A stretch of 64,000 nt of DNA from Silanimonas sp. (GTDB lineage Bacteria; Pseudomonadota; Gammaproteobacteria; Xanthomonadales; Xanthomonadaceae). Below, piece after piece: positions 45,213 to 56,474 of this stretch. Location of the stretch: positions 1-64,000 of the forward strand of contig NZ_JAPZSC010000018.1 of NCBI RefSeq assembly GCF_027531545.1. The letters are read 5' to 3'. Made by a program: the position numbers and the translations under genes. Under the pieces are notes generated by a model. The model was not told where the DNA came from, searched no databases, and was given only the letters and a program-made list of their open reading frames with translations. Within the stretch, counting starts at the first letter, position 1. Every line of letters starts with the position of its first letter.

Positions 45213-47129
45213 TCAGCGCTGCGCGATGTGCGCGGCGTGGTCCGGGAATCGCTCCGAATACCAGCGGGTGAAGACGGCGGCGGGCATCGCATCACCCCAC
45301 CAGCGGCCTTGGCCGGCGTCGCAGCCCAAGGCCTTCAGGCGCTCGGCCTCGCCAGCACTTTCGATGCCTTCGGCAACGGTGCGGATGCCGAGGCTGGCGG
45401 CGAGCTGCGAGATGGCGCGAACGATGGCTTCGCCCTGCGGACCGTCGGCGAGGCCGCGCACGAAGCGCTGGTCGATCTTCAGCGCCTGCACGTCGAAGCG
45501 CTGCAGGTAACCGAGGTTGGAATAGCCGGTGCCGAAGTCGTCGATCGACAGGCCGACGCCGATGGCGCGCAGGCGGGTGATTCGGTTGCGCAGCGGTTCG
45601 GCATCACCGACGAGGCTGGATTCGGTGAGTTCAAGGAGCAGTTGCTTGGCCGGCAGCGCGTTGGCCGCGAGCACGCGCTGCACCACGACGTCGAGCTCGC
45701 CCTGCGCGAGCTGCACCGGCGAGACGTTCACCGAGACCACCAGCGGGGGCAGGCCGCGCGCTTCCCAGCGACGGGCCTGAGCGGCGGCCTCCTCGAGCGC
45801 CCAGGCGCCGAGCGGATGGATCAGGCCGCTGCGCTCGGCCAAAGGAATGAAGGCCCCCGGCGAGACCAACCCGCGCTCCGGGTGGCGCCAGCGCATCAGC
45901 GCCTCGACCGCGCCGACGCGGCCGCTGGCGAGGTGCACGATCGGTTGGTAGTGCAGCTCGAGTTCGCCGCGATCGATACCGGCGCGCAACTCGGATACCA
46001 GGCGCAGGTGCTCGCCGACGTCGAGGTCCACTTCCGCGTCGGCGAATCGGAAGGCGTTGCGACCGTCGGCCTTGGCGCGGGCCATCGCGGCCTCGGCACG
46101 GTTGAGAAGGGTTTCGAAGGTGTCGCCGTCGGAGGGAAACCGCGCGATGCCGATCGAGCTGCCGCAGGCGATGCACAGGCCATCGCGCTCGAAGGGTTCA
46201 GCGAGGCCGTCGAGCAGCCGCTGCGCGAACACGGCCAAAGCCTCGGCATCGGCCAGCTCGGTGCTCACCACCACGAACTCGTCGGCGCCGAGGCGGCCGA
46301 GGGTGTCGGTCTCGGCGGCCAGCACGCGCAGGCGCTCAGCCATGCGCTGCAGCACCGCATCGCCGACGCCGTGGCCCAGCGAATCGTTGACGCGACGGAA
46401 ATCGTCGAGGTCGATCACCAGCATCGCCAGCGGCGTGCCGTCGCGGCGGGAGCGCGCCAGCGCTTGGGCGAAACGGTCCTGCACGAGCAACCGGTTCGGC
46501 AGGCCGGTGAGGGCGTCGTGCTGCACCAGGAAGGCGAGGCGCACGGCGCTGTCCTTGGCCCGGCTGCTCTCCGATTCCGCGCGCGCCACCGCGGCCTGCA
46601 GGTCGCGGGCCATGGTGCGGCCGATAACGGCAACAACCACGAGGATCAGCGCGCCGTTGACGAAGCTCCATGGCCCGACCGGCGGCACGTTGGGCTGGTA
46701 CCAGCCGCTGCTCTCGCCCCAGACCAGCAGGCCGAGGGACAGCACCATCGTGCCGCCCAGCGCCGCCAGCCGCCGCGGGCTGAGCGCCATCGCCGCCAGC
46801 ACGAGGATGCAGGGATAGGCCAGCACCACGAGGTCGCGGATGCCGCCATGCATCCAGATCACCGCGGTGGCGACGAAGGTCATCACCCACAGCACCATCA
46901 TCAGCGACTGCTCGACGCGGCCCCGCTGCTGCATCCACAGCGCCACGCCCAGCAGCGCGACGCCGGCCAGCAGCGGCGCCTGCACACGCGCCTCGAGCAG
47001 CGTCAGATTGATGATGGCGAACACGCCCAGCGCTGCCATCAGCAACAGGATCAACTGGCGGACGCGCCGCGACTGCAGCGCGAGCAGCGAATCGCGCACG
47101 GCGCCGGCGTGGGTGGAACGGGGGATCAC
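45213..47129 (-). CDS. Membrane GGDEF-EAL protein
   Basis: A 638-residue cyclic-di-GMP signalling protein. The N-terminal about 185 residues contain several hydrophobic segments. The GGDEF domain has the signature changed to GADEF in RLGADEFVV, which may lower or remove cyclase activity. The EAL domain keeps VEALMRW, NVSPVQL, IDDFGTGYSN and AEGIES, so phosphodiesterase activity is plausible. QGRWWGDAMP near the end is typical of EAL. The GTG start 47129 overlaps the stop of the small membrane protein gene, suggesting coupling. Confidence 0.93.
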   Translation of the reverse strand: MIPRSTHAGAVRDSLLALQSRRVRQLILLLMAALGVFAIINLTLLEARVQAPLLAGVALLGVALWMQQRGRVEQSLMMVLWVMTFVATAVIWMHGGIRDLVVLAYPCILVLAAMALSPRRLAALGGTMVLSLGLLVWGESSGWYQPNVPPVGPWSFVNGALILVVVAVIGRTMARDLQAAVARAESESSRAKDSAVRLAFLVQHDALTGLPNRLLVQDRFAQALARSRRDGTPLAMLVIDLDDFRRVNDSLGHGVGDAVLQRMAERLRVLAAETDTLGRLGADEFVVVSTELADAEALAVFAQRLLDGLAEPFERDGLCIACGSSIGIARFPSDGDTFETLLNRAEAAMARAKADGRNAFRFADAEVDLDVGEHLRLVSELRAGIDRGELELHYQPIVHLASGRVGAVEALMRWRHPERGLVSPGAFIPLAERSGLIHPLGAWALEEAAAQARRWEARGLPPLVVSVNVSPVQLAQGELDVVVQRVLAANALPAKQLLLELTESSLVGDAEPLRNRITRLRAIGVGLSIDDFGTGYSNLGYLQRFDVQALKIDQRFVRGLADGPQGEAIVRAISQLAASLGIRTVAEGIESAGEAERLKALGCDAGQGRWWGDAMPAAVFTRWYSERFPDHAAHIAQR

Positions 47130-47371
47130 GTCGCCGGCTTGTAGAGAGCCGCGTGGACGCAGGAGAGGACATGCACAACTGCCCCGCCAAACGGGAAGAT
47201 CCCGAATGTGATCAAGCCAGTCACCGCCCAAGCAACGCCGGCGAAAACGAACCAGAACAGGGCCCAGAGAATGCGCCCCTGCACCAGTTGCCCGAGGCCA
47301 GCAATGAAGAAGCTGCAGACGGCGGCGATGACGTTGCCGGTGCTGCCGCGGCCAGCGGTGTTGTCGCTCAT
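47126..47371 (-). CDS. Small membrane protein coupled to the GGDEF-EAL gene
   Basis: An 81-residue protein with two to three hydrophobic segments (VIAAVCSFFIAGLGQLVQG, then ILWALFWFVFAGVAWAVTG). A glycine-rich FGIFPFGG turn separates the final segment. It resembles small TM2-type proteins; no function is known. ATG 47371 follows GAGGAG with 7 nt spacing. Its stop overlaps the GGDEF-EAL start by 4 bp, so it is likely to be co-expressed and may interact with that protein in the inner membrane. Confidence 0.8.
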   Translation of the reverse strand: MSDNTAGRGSTGNVIAAVCSFFIAGLGQLVQGRILWALFWFVFAGVAWAVTGLITFGIFPFGGAVVHVLSCVHAALYKPAT

Positions 47372-47486
47372 TGGGGGGCTCCTCGGGGGTGGTCCAGCGC
47401 GCAGGGTGCGGCCCTTCGAAGCGTCGCGCAAGCGCGTCCGGTCACGCCGCCCGACGATGCGGCGCACGATCGGCGCGGGTCTTCGA

Positions 47487-48869
47487 TCAAGCCGGCGCTT
47501 GGCAGGGGAAGCGAACGTCAACCCGGCAACCACCCCCTGCCGAGGTCTCGATGCGGATCTCGCCACCCAGCGTGCGCTCCACCAGGGTGCGGACGATGCT
47601 CAAGCCGAGGCCCGTGCCGCCGCGCATCCGTGCCGTCGTGTAGAAGGGCTCGAAGGCCTTCTGCAGCACGTCGGGCGGCATGCCGGCGCCGGCGTCGATC
47701 ACTCGAAGCCAAGCCATCCCGCCGTCCTGACCGGCTTCCAAATCGATCCGGGCGTTGGGCGGCGGCGTCTCGCCGTAGCCATGGAGGCAGGCATTCACCA
47801 CGAGGTTGGTGACAACCTGCGCGAGGCTGCCGGCATAGCTGTCGCACTCCACCGCCGGCACCTCGGCCAGGTGGGCCTGCACGCCGCGCCGGCGCAGCAT
47901 GGGCGTCAGCGTGGTGAGGACATCGGCCAGCGTCTTGCCGAGCTCGAAACGGCTGCGCACGTCGTGGGTCTGGTCGGCGGCGGTGCGCTTGAAGCTTTCC
48001 ACCAGCCCGGCGGCGCGCACCGCGTTGCGCTGGGCCATGTCGAGGCCGTCGCCGATCTCGGCCAGGCCGGCTTCGAACTTCGAACGCGTCAGCGTGCCCC
48101 CGGCCTGCGCCTCGCGCAGCTGCGCCAGCAGCCCGGCGCAGTGGCTGACCGCCGTGACGATGACGCCCACCGGGGTATTGATCTCGTGCGCGACCCCGGC
48201 CACGAGCTGGCCGAGGGCGGCCATCTTCTCGCGCTCGACGAGGTGGCTGCGGGCCTTCTCGAGGTAGTCGAGCGCGGCGCGCAGCTCGGCGGTGCGCTCG
48301 GCGACGCGTTCCTCCAGCGAGGTGTTCAGTGCTTCCAGCCGCTGCTGGTAGTCGCGACGCTCGGCCGCCGTCAGCACGCGACCGAAGAGGTCGGAAAGGC
48401 TGCCGAGGAACCCCACCTCGTCGTCCGTCCACGCACGTGGAGCACCCCGGTGCTCGGCGCACAGGATGCCGACCATGCGGCCGTGCTGGCGCACCGGGCA
48501 GTCGAGCATCGAATGGATGCCCAGCACGTCGAGGTAGCCATGGGCGAACTCGGCGGTATCGGGATGGGTCGCCGCGTGGTCGGCGACGATGGCGCGCTCG
48601 CGGCCCAGCGCCTCGAAGTAGCGCGGGTACTGCGTGGCCGTGAGTTCGAGGTCCAGGTCGTCGCGATGGCCGCCGTCAGCGAGGTCGCAGAGGTGCAGGC
48701 AGCGCATGGACTGGCCGTCGCCGGCGCGCATCCACACGCCGCAGCGGTCGATGCCAAGACCCTCGAGGGCGGCGGCGGTGATGGCGCGCGCGCTCTGGGC
48801 CACGTCGCCATCGTCGATGTACGTGGCCTCGCTGAGCGCCAGCAGCAGGCCGTCCCGCGCGTTCCTCAT
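47487..48869 (-). CDS. GAF-domain sensor histidine kinase
   Basis: A 460-residue soluble kinase. An N-terminal GAF domain (about 10-160) is followed by a coiled-coil (EERVAERTAELRAALDYLEKA), a phosphoacceptor helix with the histidine in GVAHEINTPVG, and an HATPase domain with N box NLVVNACLHGY, G1 DAGAGM and G2 GTGLGLSIV. It has no transmembrane segments. It probably phosphorylates the overlapping response regulator; the 4-bp overlap at 48866-48869 indicates coupling. Confidence 0.94.
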   Translation of the reverse strand: MRNARDGLLLALSEATYIDDGDVAQSARAITAAALEGLGIDRCGVWMRAGDGQSMRCLHLCDLADGGHRDDLDLELTATQYPRYFEALGRERAIVADHAATHPDTAEFAHGYLDVLGIHSMLDCPVRQHGRMVGILCAEHRGAPRAWTDDEVGFLGSLSDLFGRVLTAAERRDYQQRLEALNTSLEERVAERTAELRAALDYLEKARSHLVEREKMAALGQLVAGVAHEINTPVGVIVTAVSHCAGLLAQLREAQAGGTLTRSKFEAGLAEIGDGLDMAQRNAVRAAGLVESFKRTAADQTHDVRSRFELGKTLADVLTTLTPMLRRRGVQAHLAEVPAVECDSYAGSLAQVVTNLVVNACLHGYGETPPPNARIDLEAGQDGGMAWLRVIDAGAGMPPDVLQKAFEPFYTTARMRGGTGLGLSIVRTLVERTLGGEIRIETSAGGGCRVDVRFPCQAPA

Positions 48870-49960
48870 TTGGCCAGGGCGCGGGCCTTCGCCCGGACGG
48901 ACATCAGTGCCTCGAAGTTCGCCAGCGCCCGTTCGACCAGCGCGGGGTCGAGGGCCTGCCCGGCGGCGGCGACCAAGGCGGCGCGCAGGGCGTCGGGCGT
49001 CAGGGCTTCGCGTTCCGGCTGGGGCAGCAAGTGGGCGTCGAAGAAGTTGGCGATGGCGAGAACGCGGCTTTCCAGACCGATGGCCTCGCCCTGCAAGCCC
49101 TTCGGGAAGCCCTGCCCGTCCCAGCGCTCGTGGTGCTCGCGGGCCAGCTGCGCGGCCAGGCGGCCTTCGACGGTGGCGAGGCGGTCCAGTAGGCCCGATC
49201 CGACCTGCGGGTGCTCAAGCACCGCCTGGCGACCCTCGCCGTCCAGGGATTCGTACTGCAGCAGGGCGTTGCGGACGCCTTGCGGCAGGCGCATCAAGCC
49301 GACGTCACGGAGCACCGCGGCGTGCCGGACGGCTTCGACCCGCGTGGCCGGCAGGCCCGCCAAGCGGCCGAGCTCGGCGGCCACTTCCGCCGAGGCCATG
49401 GCGTGCGGGAAGTACTCCGCCAGCGATTCATCGACCACGCGCGACAGCAACTCGACCATGCCGTGGAAGGCGCCTTCGACGTCGACGATGTCGCGGAAGC
49501 TGCGGATGGCGCTGTGCGCGACCGTGCGCAGCTTCTGCGCGGAAAGCTCGGTCTTCTCGCGGTAGTCGTTGATGTCGTAGTCGCGGATGACGCGGTCTTC
49601 GGGCAGGTGGCCCGGCTGGCCGGTGCGCACGACCAGGCGGGTGCGATGGTTGCCCTGCTGCTCGCGCACCGCGCTGATGACGCGCAGGCCGGCGCTGGGC
49701 TCTTCCATCACCATGTCGATGAGGCCGAGCGCGATGTCGGGATGGGTGGCGAAGAGCGCGATGCCCTCCTCGGCGCTCGAGGCTTCGAGCAGGTCGAGCG
49801 GGCGGCCGTCGACCTTCAGCTGGCCGAGGGCGAGTCGGGTGATGGCGCGGACCGATTCGTCGTCATCGACGACGGCGACTTTCCAAGGCGTGACGGGGGC
49901 GGCGTCCCGGGCATCGTCCGGACCTTCCGCCGCGAACTGCAGCTCGTCGTGCATGGACAT
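48866..49960 (-). CDS. Response regulator with degenerate HD-GYP domain
   Basis: A 364-residue protein with a receiver domain (VAVVDDDESVRAI, LIDMVMEE, later NDYREKTEL containing the conserved Lys) and an HD-GYP-like C-terminal domain. The HHERWDGQGFP segment is kept, but the HD pair appears as LRDVGLMRLP (His replaced by Arg) and the usual GKIGIP is changed. This predicts loss of c-di-GMP phosphodiesterase activity. ATG 49960 follows GGGAG; the longer frame adds 12 residues without a clear ribosome site. It overlaps the kinase gene by 4 bp. Confidence 0.93.
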   Translation of the reverse strand: MSMHDELQFAAEGPDDARDAAPVTPWKVAVVDDDESVRAITRLALGQLKVDGRPLDLLEASSAEEGIALFATHPDIALGLIDMVMEEPSAGLRVISAVREQQGNHRTRLVVRTGQPGHLPEDRVIRDYDINDYREKTELSAQKLRTVAHSAIRSFRDIVDVEGAFHGMVELLSRVVDESLAEYFPHAMASAEVAAELGRLAGLPATRVEAVRHAAVLRDVGLMRLPQGVRNALLQYESLDGEGRQAVLEHPQVGSGLLDRLATVEGRLAAQLAREHHERWDGQGFPKGLQGEAIGLESRVLAIANFFDAHLLPQPEREALTPDALRAALVAAAGQALDPALVERALANFEALMSVRAKARALAK

Positions 49961-50045
49961 GGCGCACTCCCGACCGAGGAAGCCCGAGGATGCCATGGCC
50001 TCGGGACAATGGAATGAGGAGCCTGCGAATTCCCGTCACGGCGCC

Positions 50046-51929
<1,884 letters not shown>

Positions 51930-51971
51930 GGCGCGCATTCTGCCGCGCTCCGGCTGAATCGGCGTGAGCGC

Positions 51972-53324
51972 TCAGCCCGCGGCCGCCAGCCGGCGCGCCG
52001 CCTCCAGGCCGGACAGGTAGGCGCCGTGGACGGTGGCCGGATGGGTCGGGTGGCAATGCTCGCCGGCGAACACCACCCGCTCGTCGAGGGGCTCGCCCAG
52101 CACGCGGCGTTGCGTCGGGGTGCTGCCCACCGGCACGCAGGAGTAGCTGCCGCGCGCCCAGGGATCGGCCTTCCAGCGGCTCACCTGCGCCGCGACCGGC
52201 GATGGGACGCCGCGGCCGAAGACGCCACGCAGGCGGCGCATCGCGAGGTCCACGGTGGCCGCGTCATCCAACCCCTCGATCCGTTCCGCCGCCCCCGCCG
52301 CGTTGAAGCCGAAGAGCGCCGGCCGGCCCGTCGCCCGATGCAGGCTGACCCATTCGGCGAATTCCCCCGGGGCCGCATCGACCACCTGCAACCAGTCACG
52401 CTCGACCGGCCAGAAGGGGCGATCGAAGCGCAGGGCCACCTTGTTGAGCAGGCCCATGGCGAGCCCTTCGTGCAGGGCCTCGTGGCGCGACGGCGGCAGG
52501 GGCGGATCGAAGACCACGTCCCCCGACTGCAGCACGCCCAGCGGCAGGGCCACCACCAGCTGGCGCGCGGTGTGCACCCCGCTCGGGGTGTGGATCTCGA
52601 TGGGATCCCGGCGCCACGCGATGCGCGTGACCGGCGTGCCCAGGCGGACGTCGAGGCCGGCGGCGAGATGCCTTGGCAAGGCCCCGTAGCCGGCGGGGAA
52701 CAGCCGGTCCTCGCCGGGATAGGCCTCGGCGCCGTCGAACCAATGGGTCGACAGCCGCGCCAATGCCCCGGCGTACTCCTGCTCGACGGTGCTGTTCGCC
52801 CACTGCGCGAGCAGGGCGCGGTCGTCCCCGGTGCGGGCGACGCGCTCCGAGACCGCGCGGAGGACATCGGCCAGCGGACGGTCGGGCGCCGCGTCCTGGG
52901 CCTGGACGATGGCGTCCTCGAACGCTTCGCCCAACGCGGCCTGGCGGCCCAGCTCGCGATCGGACAACGGCCGGCCGTCGGCCCACCAGGCGGCCGCGTT
53001 GTCGACGTCGGTGGCGTTGGTCCGGGCACGGGCTTCAGCGGCCAGCGCGGTGAGCGGGTTGCCCCGATGGCCGTGGATCCACGAGGCCCCGAGGTCGATG
53101 GGCAGGTCGGGCCATGCCTCGCTGGTGAACACGCGGCCGCCGATCCGCGCACGCGCCTCCAGCACCCGCACGCGCCGCCCGGCGCGGGCCAGCTGCCGGG
53201 CGGCCGCCAAGCCCGCCATGCCGGCACCGAGCACCAGCACTTCGGGGTCCGCCGCAGCTGGGCGCGCGATCCGAGGCAACGCGGCGGCCAAGGCCAAGTG
53301 GATCAGGGCGGTACGACGATCCAC
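51972..53324 (-). CDS. Flavin amine oxidase with twin-arginine-type signal
   Basis: A 450-residue monoamine-oxidase-like flavoprotein. The N-terminus DRRTALIHLALAAALP has two arginines before a hydrophobic stretch, as in a Tat signal, so the folded flavoprotein may be exported. The dinucleotide-binding motif LGAGMAGLAAARQL, then LEARARIGGRVFT and the C-terminal GEHCHPTHPATVHGAYLSGLEAAR are family hallmarks. Candidate substrates are polyamines or other amines. The GTG start 53324 is chosen to give the signal peptide; the longer frame has an unlikely extension. It lies 19 bp after the small membrane protein. Confidence 0.9.
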   Translation of the reverse strand: MDRRTALIHLALAAALPRIARPAAADPEVLVLGAGMAGLAAARQLARAGRRVRVLEARARIGGRVFTSEAWPDLPIDLGASWIHGHRGNPLTALAAEARARTNATDVDNAAAWWADGRPLSDRELGRQAALGEAFEDAIVQAQDAAPDRPLADVLRAVSERVARTGDDRALLAQWANSTVEQEYAGALARLSTHWFDGAEAYPGEDRLFPAGYGALPRHLAAGLDVRLGTPVTRIAWRRDPIEIHTPSGVHTARQLVVALPLGVLQSGDVVFDPPLPPSRHEALHEGLAMGLLNKVALRFDRPFWPVERDWLQVVDAAPGEFAEWVSLHRATGRPALFGFNAAGAAERIEGLDDAATVDLAMRRLRGVFGRGVPSPVAAQVSRWKADPWARGSYSCVPVGSTPTQRRVLGEPLDERVVFAGEHCHPTHPATVHGAYLSGLEAARRLAAAG

Positions 53325-53343
53325 GAGTCGCCCCCGGAACGGC

Positions 53344-53859
53344 TTAGGGGGCCAGCCCGGGGCCGCTGCGGCTGGCGGCGGCACGGGGCCGCGCGGCGGG
53401 CCGCAGGGTCGTGGCCAACAGCGTCAGGGGCAAGCCGACGACCGCCGCCGTGGCCAGCAGGTCGTAGGTCGTGTGGTAGCCCTGCGCCGCCATCAGCGCG
53501 TGGTAGGCCAGCGTCACCGCCAAGGCCCAAGGCCAGCGGGCCGGATGCCACATCAGCAGGGTCGCCCACGCCGCCAGATGGACTGCGCCGTGCGTGCTGA
53601 AGTCGAGGCCAAACAGCGGGAACACGCCGAGCGCGCGATCAAGGTAGGCCAGCCCGTAGGCCACCGACAGGCAGAGCACCAGCGTGATCGGCAGTCCGAA
53701 GGTCTCGCGGCGACGCCCCGCCCGCCACGCCGCGACCACCAGGCCGAAGAGCAGGACGCCGAGCGCCGGGTTGACGGCATCGGCGAACGGATCGATCGCG
53801 GGCCAGCGCACCGGCGGCGCGGCGACGGCGAGGGTCGTGGAGAGGGTGTCGAGGCTCAT
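53344..53859 (-). CDS. Small integral membrane protein, PAP2-like
   Basis: A 171-residue protein with several hydrophobic segments. LDFSTHGAVHLAAWATLLMW and LAYHALMAAQGYHTTYDLLATAAVVG resemble the PAP2 phosphatase histidine motifs (SxHxA followed by HxxxYD). The first motif KxxxxxxRP is not evident, so phosphatase activity is uncertain. It lies in the inner membrane and is spaced 13 bp from hrpB and 19 bp from the amine oxidase gene, so co-transcription is possible. Confidence 0.7.
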   Translation of the reverse strand: MSLDTLSTTLAVAAPPVRWPAIDPFADAVNPALGVLLFGLVVAAWRAGRRRETFGLPITLVLCLSVAYGLAYLDRALGVFPLFGLDFSTHGAVHLAAWATLLMWHPARWPWALAVTLAYHALMAAQGYHTTYDLLATAAVVGLPLTLLATTLRPAARPRAAASRSGPGLAP

Positions 53860-53872
53860 GCGGGTCGGTGGC

Positions 53873-56353
53873 TCAGGTGCCGCGCGGCTTGGCGCGGTGC
53901 GTGGCGGTGGCGGTCCACGGGTCGTCCGGCCACGGGTGCCGCGGGTAGCGGCCCTTCATGTCCTTCTTCACGTCCGGGTAGGCGTTGTTCCAGAAGCTCT
54001 TGAGGTCCTGCGTGATCGCCAGCGGCGCGCCGCCCGGCGAGAGCAGGTGCAGGGTGAGCGGCACGCGGCCGTCAGCAATCCGCGGGGTATCGGCGAGGCC
54101 GAACAGCTCCTGCAGCTTGCAGGCCAGCACGGGCCGCTCGCCGTGCGCGTAGGTGATCGGCCGCTCCATGCCCGAAGGCACGGTGATGCGGCGCGGGGCC
54201 AGCGCGTCCAGCTTCGATTTCAGCGACCAGTCGAGGCGCGACTTCAGCGCGTCGCCAAGGTCCTCTTCCGACAAGGCATCGAGCCGCGTCTTTCCGCTGA
54301 AGGCAGGCTTCAGCCAGTCGTCGAGCGTCGCGAGCAGGGCGTCGTCGCTGGCGTCCGGCCAGCCGAGTTCCGGCATCCAGTCGCGCAGGCAGCGCAGGCG
54401 TTCCAGCCATTGCTTGAGACCTTCCGTCCACGGCAGGGCCTCGAGGCCGAGTTCACGCACGGCATCGGTGAGCGCCTGCGCGGCGCGCGCCGGGTCGGGG
54501 CGGCCGGCCGGCTTGCTCTCCAGCACGATGCGGTCGAAGCGCCGCTCGCGGCGGGCGACGAGGGCGCGGGCGTTGGCGTCCCAGCGCACGGTGTCTTCCT
54601 CGACGAAGCGTTCCGGGAATTCGCGCTGCAGTCGCGTTTCGTCGACCGGCGCGCCACGCAGGATCAACCCATCGCGCGCCTCGAAGCGCAGCTCGCTGAC
54701 GACGATCCACGGCTCACCGTAGAGCGCCGAATCGTCGAACACGCGCGCGCTGCGGCCATTGCTCAAGGCATAGCGGCGCGGGTCGGTGGGGTGCTGTACG
54801 CCGATGCGGTCAGGAAAGGCATGCAGCAGCAGGTCGCCGAGGAGATGGTTCGGCGCGTCCTTCGGCGGCGCGGCCTCGCAGCGCAGGCGGCGACGCCACT
54901 GCTTGGCCTGCTGGTCGATGGCGGCGAGCCCCGAGCGCGAGGCCTCCGGCGGCGCGCGCCCGGCGCGGAAGGCGGCCAGCGCCTGCCAGCGCGCGGCGAC
55001 GTCGTCACGGCGTGGGCCCTTCAGCGGGTCGCGCGCTTCGATCAGTGCCGCGAGGTCGCAGGCCAACGCGGTCTCGGCGGCATCGCTCGGCGCCAGCAGC
55101 ATCGCGGCGAGGCGCGGGTGCGTGCCGAGCGCCAGAACGCGCTTGCCGAACGCGGTGATGCGACCACTCGCATCGAGCGCACCGAGGCTCTTCAGCAGAT
55201 CGACGCCGGCCGCCAACGCGCCGCGCGGCGGCGCATCGACGAAGCGCAGGTCGGCCTCGCCCCAGGCCGCGAGCTCCAGCGCGAGGCCGGAGAGTTCGAC
55301 CTGCGCGATCTCGGCGCGGCGGTTGGGTTCGAGACGCTGCGATTCCGGCCAGAGTCGATAACACCAGCCCTCGGCCACGCGGCCGGCACGACCGGCGCGC
55401 TGGTCGGCGCTGGCCTGCGAGATCGCCACGGTGTCCAGCCGCGAGAAGCCGGAGTTCGGCTCGAAGCGCGGTTCGCGCGCGAGGCCGCTGTCGATCACCA
55501 CGCGCACGCCGGGCAGGGTGACGCTCGATTCCGCGACGTTCGTCGCCAGCACCACGCGGCGGCGGCCGTCGGGGTCGGGGTTCAGCGCCGCCGACTGGGC
55601 TTCCACCGGCAGCTCGCCGTGCAGCGGCAGCAGGCGCACGTCGGCGGGCAGCACCGGCTCCAGCGCCCGCGTCGCGTCGGCGATCTCGCGCTGGCCCGGC
55701 ACGAACACCAGCAGGTCGCCGGGATGCTGGGCCAACGCGTGTTCCACGCAGCGGCGTAACTGCGCGGTCGCCGGCTCGTCGCGGCGCGCGGGGAAGTGGC
55801 GGGTGGTGACGGGATACGCCCGGCCTTCGGCGGTGAGGCGCGGCGCGTCGAGGAAACGCGCCAGCCGCTCGCCGTCGAGCGTCGCGGACATCACCACGAT
55901 CCGCAGGTCGGGCCGAAGCTGGGCCTGCACGTCGAGCGCCAAGGCGAGCCCGAGGTCGGCAGCGAGGTGGCGCTCATGGAACTCGTCGAACAGGATCGCG
56001 GCGATGCCGTCCAGCGTCGGGTCGTCCTGGACGAGGCGCGTGAGGATGCCTTCCGTCACCACCTCCACCTGCGTGGCCGCCGAGACCTTCGCCTCGAAGC
56101 GGATGCGGTAGCCGACCGTGCGCCCAACTTCTTCGCCCCGTTGCTTCGCCATGAAGCCGGCGGCGGCCCGCGCGGCAACGCGGCGCGGTTCGAGCATCAG
56201 GATCTTCCCGCCGGCGCGCCACGGCGCGTCGAGCAGGGCCAGCGGCACCTGCGTGGTCTTGCCCGCGCCCGAGGGCGCTTCGAGGACGAGGCGCGGATGA
56301 GCGTCGAGCGCGGCGCGCAGCTCGGGCAGCAGGGGCGAAATGGGGAAAATCAC
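53873..56353 (-). CDS. hrpB: ATP-dependent RNA helicase HrpB
   Basis: An 826-residue DEAH-box helicase. Walker A SGAGKTTQ (28-35), the Walker B variant DEFHERH, motif III SATLD, and motif VI QRAGRAGR are present. The C-terminal HrpB domain contains LPVPGRP-like and APRRITVPSGM sequences typical of HrpB (rather than HrpA). Length is close to that of E. coli HrpB (about 810-825). The start is a GTG at 56353, consistent with the family start near P-loop position 30. It is divergent from the TonB lipoprotein array, separated by 121 bp. Confidence 0.95.
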   Translation of the reverse strand: MIFPISPLLPELRAALDAHPRLVLEAPSGAGKTTQVPLALLDAPWRAGGKILMLEPRRVAARAAAGFMAKQRGEEVGRTVGYRIRFEAKVSAATQVEVVTEGILTRLVQDDPTLDGIAAILFDEFHERHLAADLGLALALDVQAQLRPDLRIVVMSATLDGERLARFLDAPRLTAEGRAYPVTTRHFPARRDEPATAQLRRCVEHALAQHPGDLLVFVPGQREIADATRALEPVLPADVRLLPLHGELPVEAQSAALNPDPDGRRRVVLATNVAESSVTLPGVRVVIDSGLAREPRFEPNSGFSRLDTVAISQASADQRAGRAGRVAEGWCYRLWPESQRLEPNRRAEIAQVELSGLALELAAWGEADLRFVDAPPRGALAAGVDLLKSLGALDASGRITAFGKRVLALGTHPRLAAMLLAPSDAAETALACDLAALIEARDPLKGPRRDDVAARWQALAAFRAGRAPPEASRSGLAAIDQQAKQWRRRLRCEAAPPKDAPNHLLGDLLLHAFPDRIGVQHPTDPRRYALSNGRSARVFDDSALYGEPWIVVSELRFEARDGLILRGAPVDETRLQREFPERFVEEDTVRWDANARALVARRERRFDRIVLESKPAGRPDPARAAQALTDAVRELGLEALPWTEGLKQWLERLRCLRDWMPELGWPDASDDALLATLDDWLKPAFSGKTRLDALSEEDLGDALKSRLDWSLKSKLDALAPRRITVPSGMERPITYAHGERPVLACKLQELFGLADTPRIADGRVPLTLHLLSPGGAPLAITQDLKSFWNNAYPDVKKDMKGRYPRHPWPDDPWTATATHRAKPRGT

Positions 56354-56474
56354 GGCGCGCAGGGTACCCGAGCCCGTGCGCGCCGCCGCACTTCGCGACT
56401 GCCGCCCCCGATTCGCCACGACGCTGTCATGCGCCACGCCTACGGTGCCGGGCCCTGATCCGCCGAGCTCCGCC

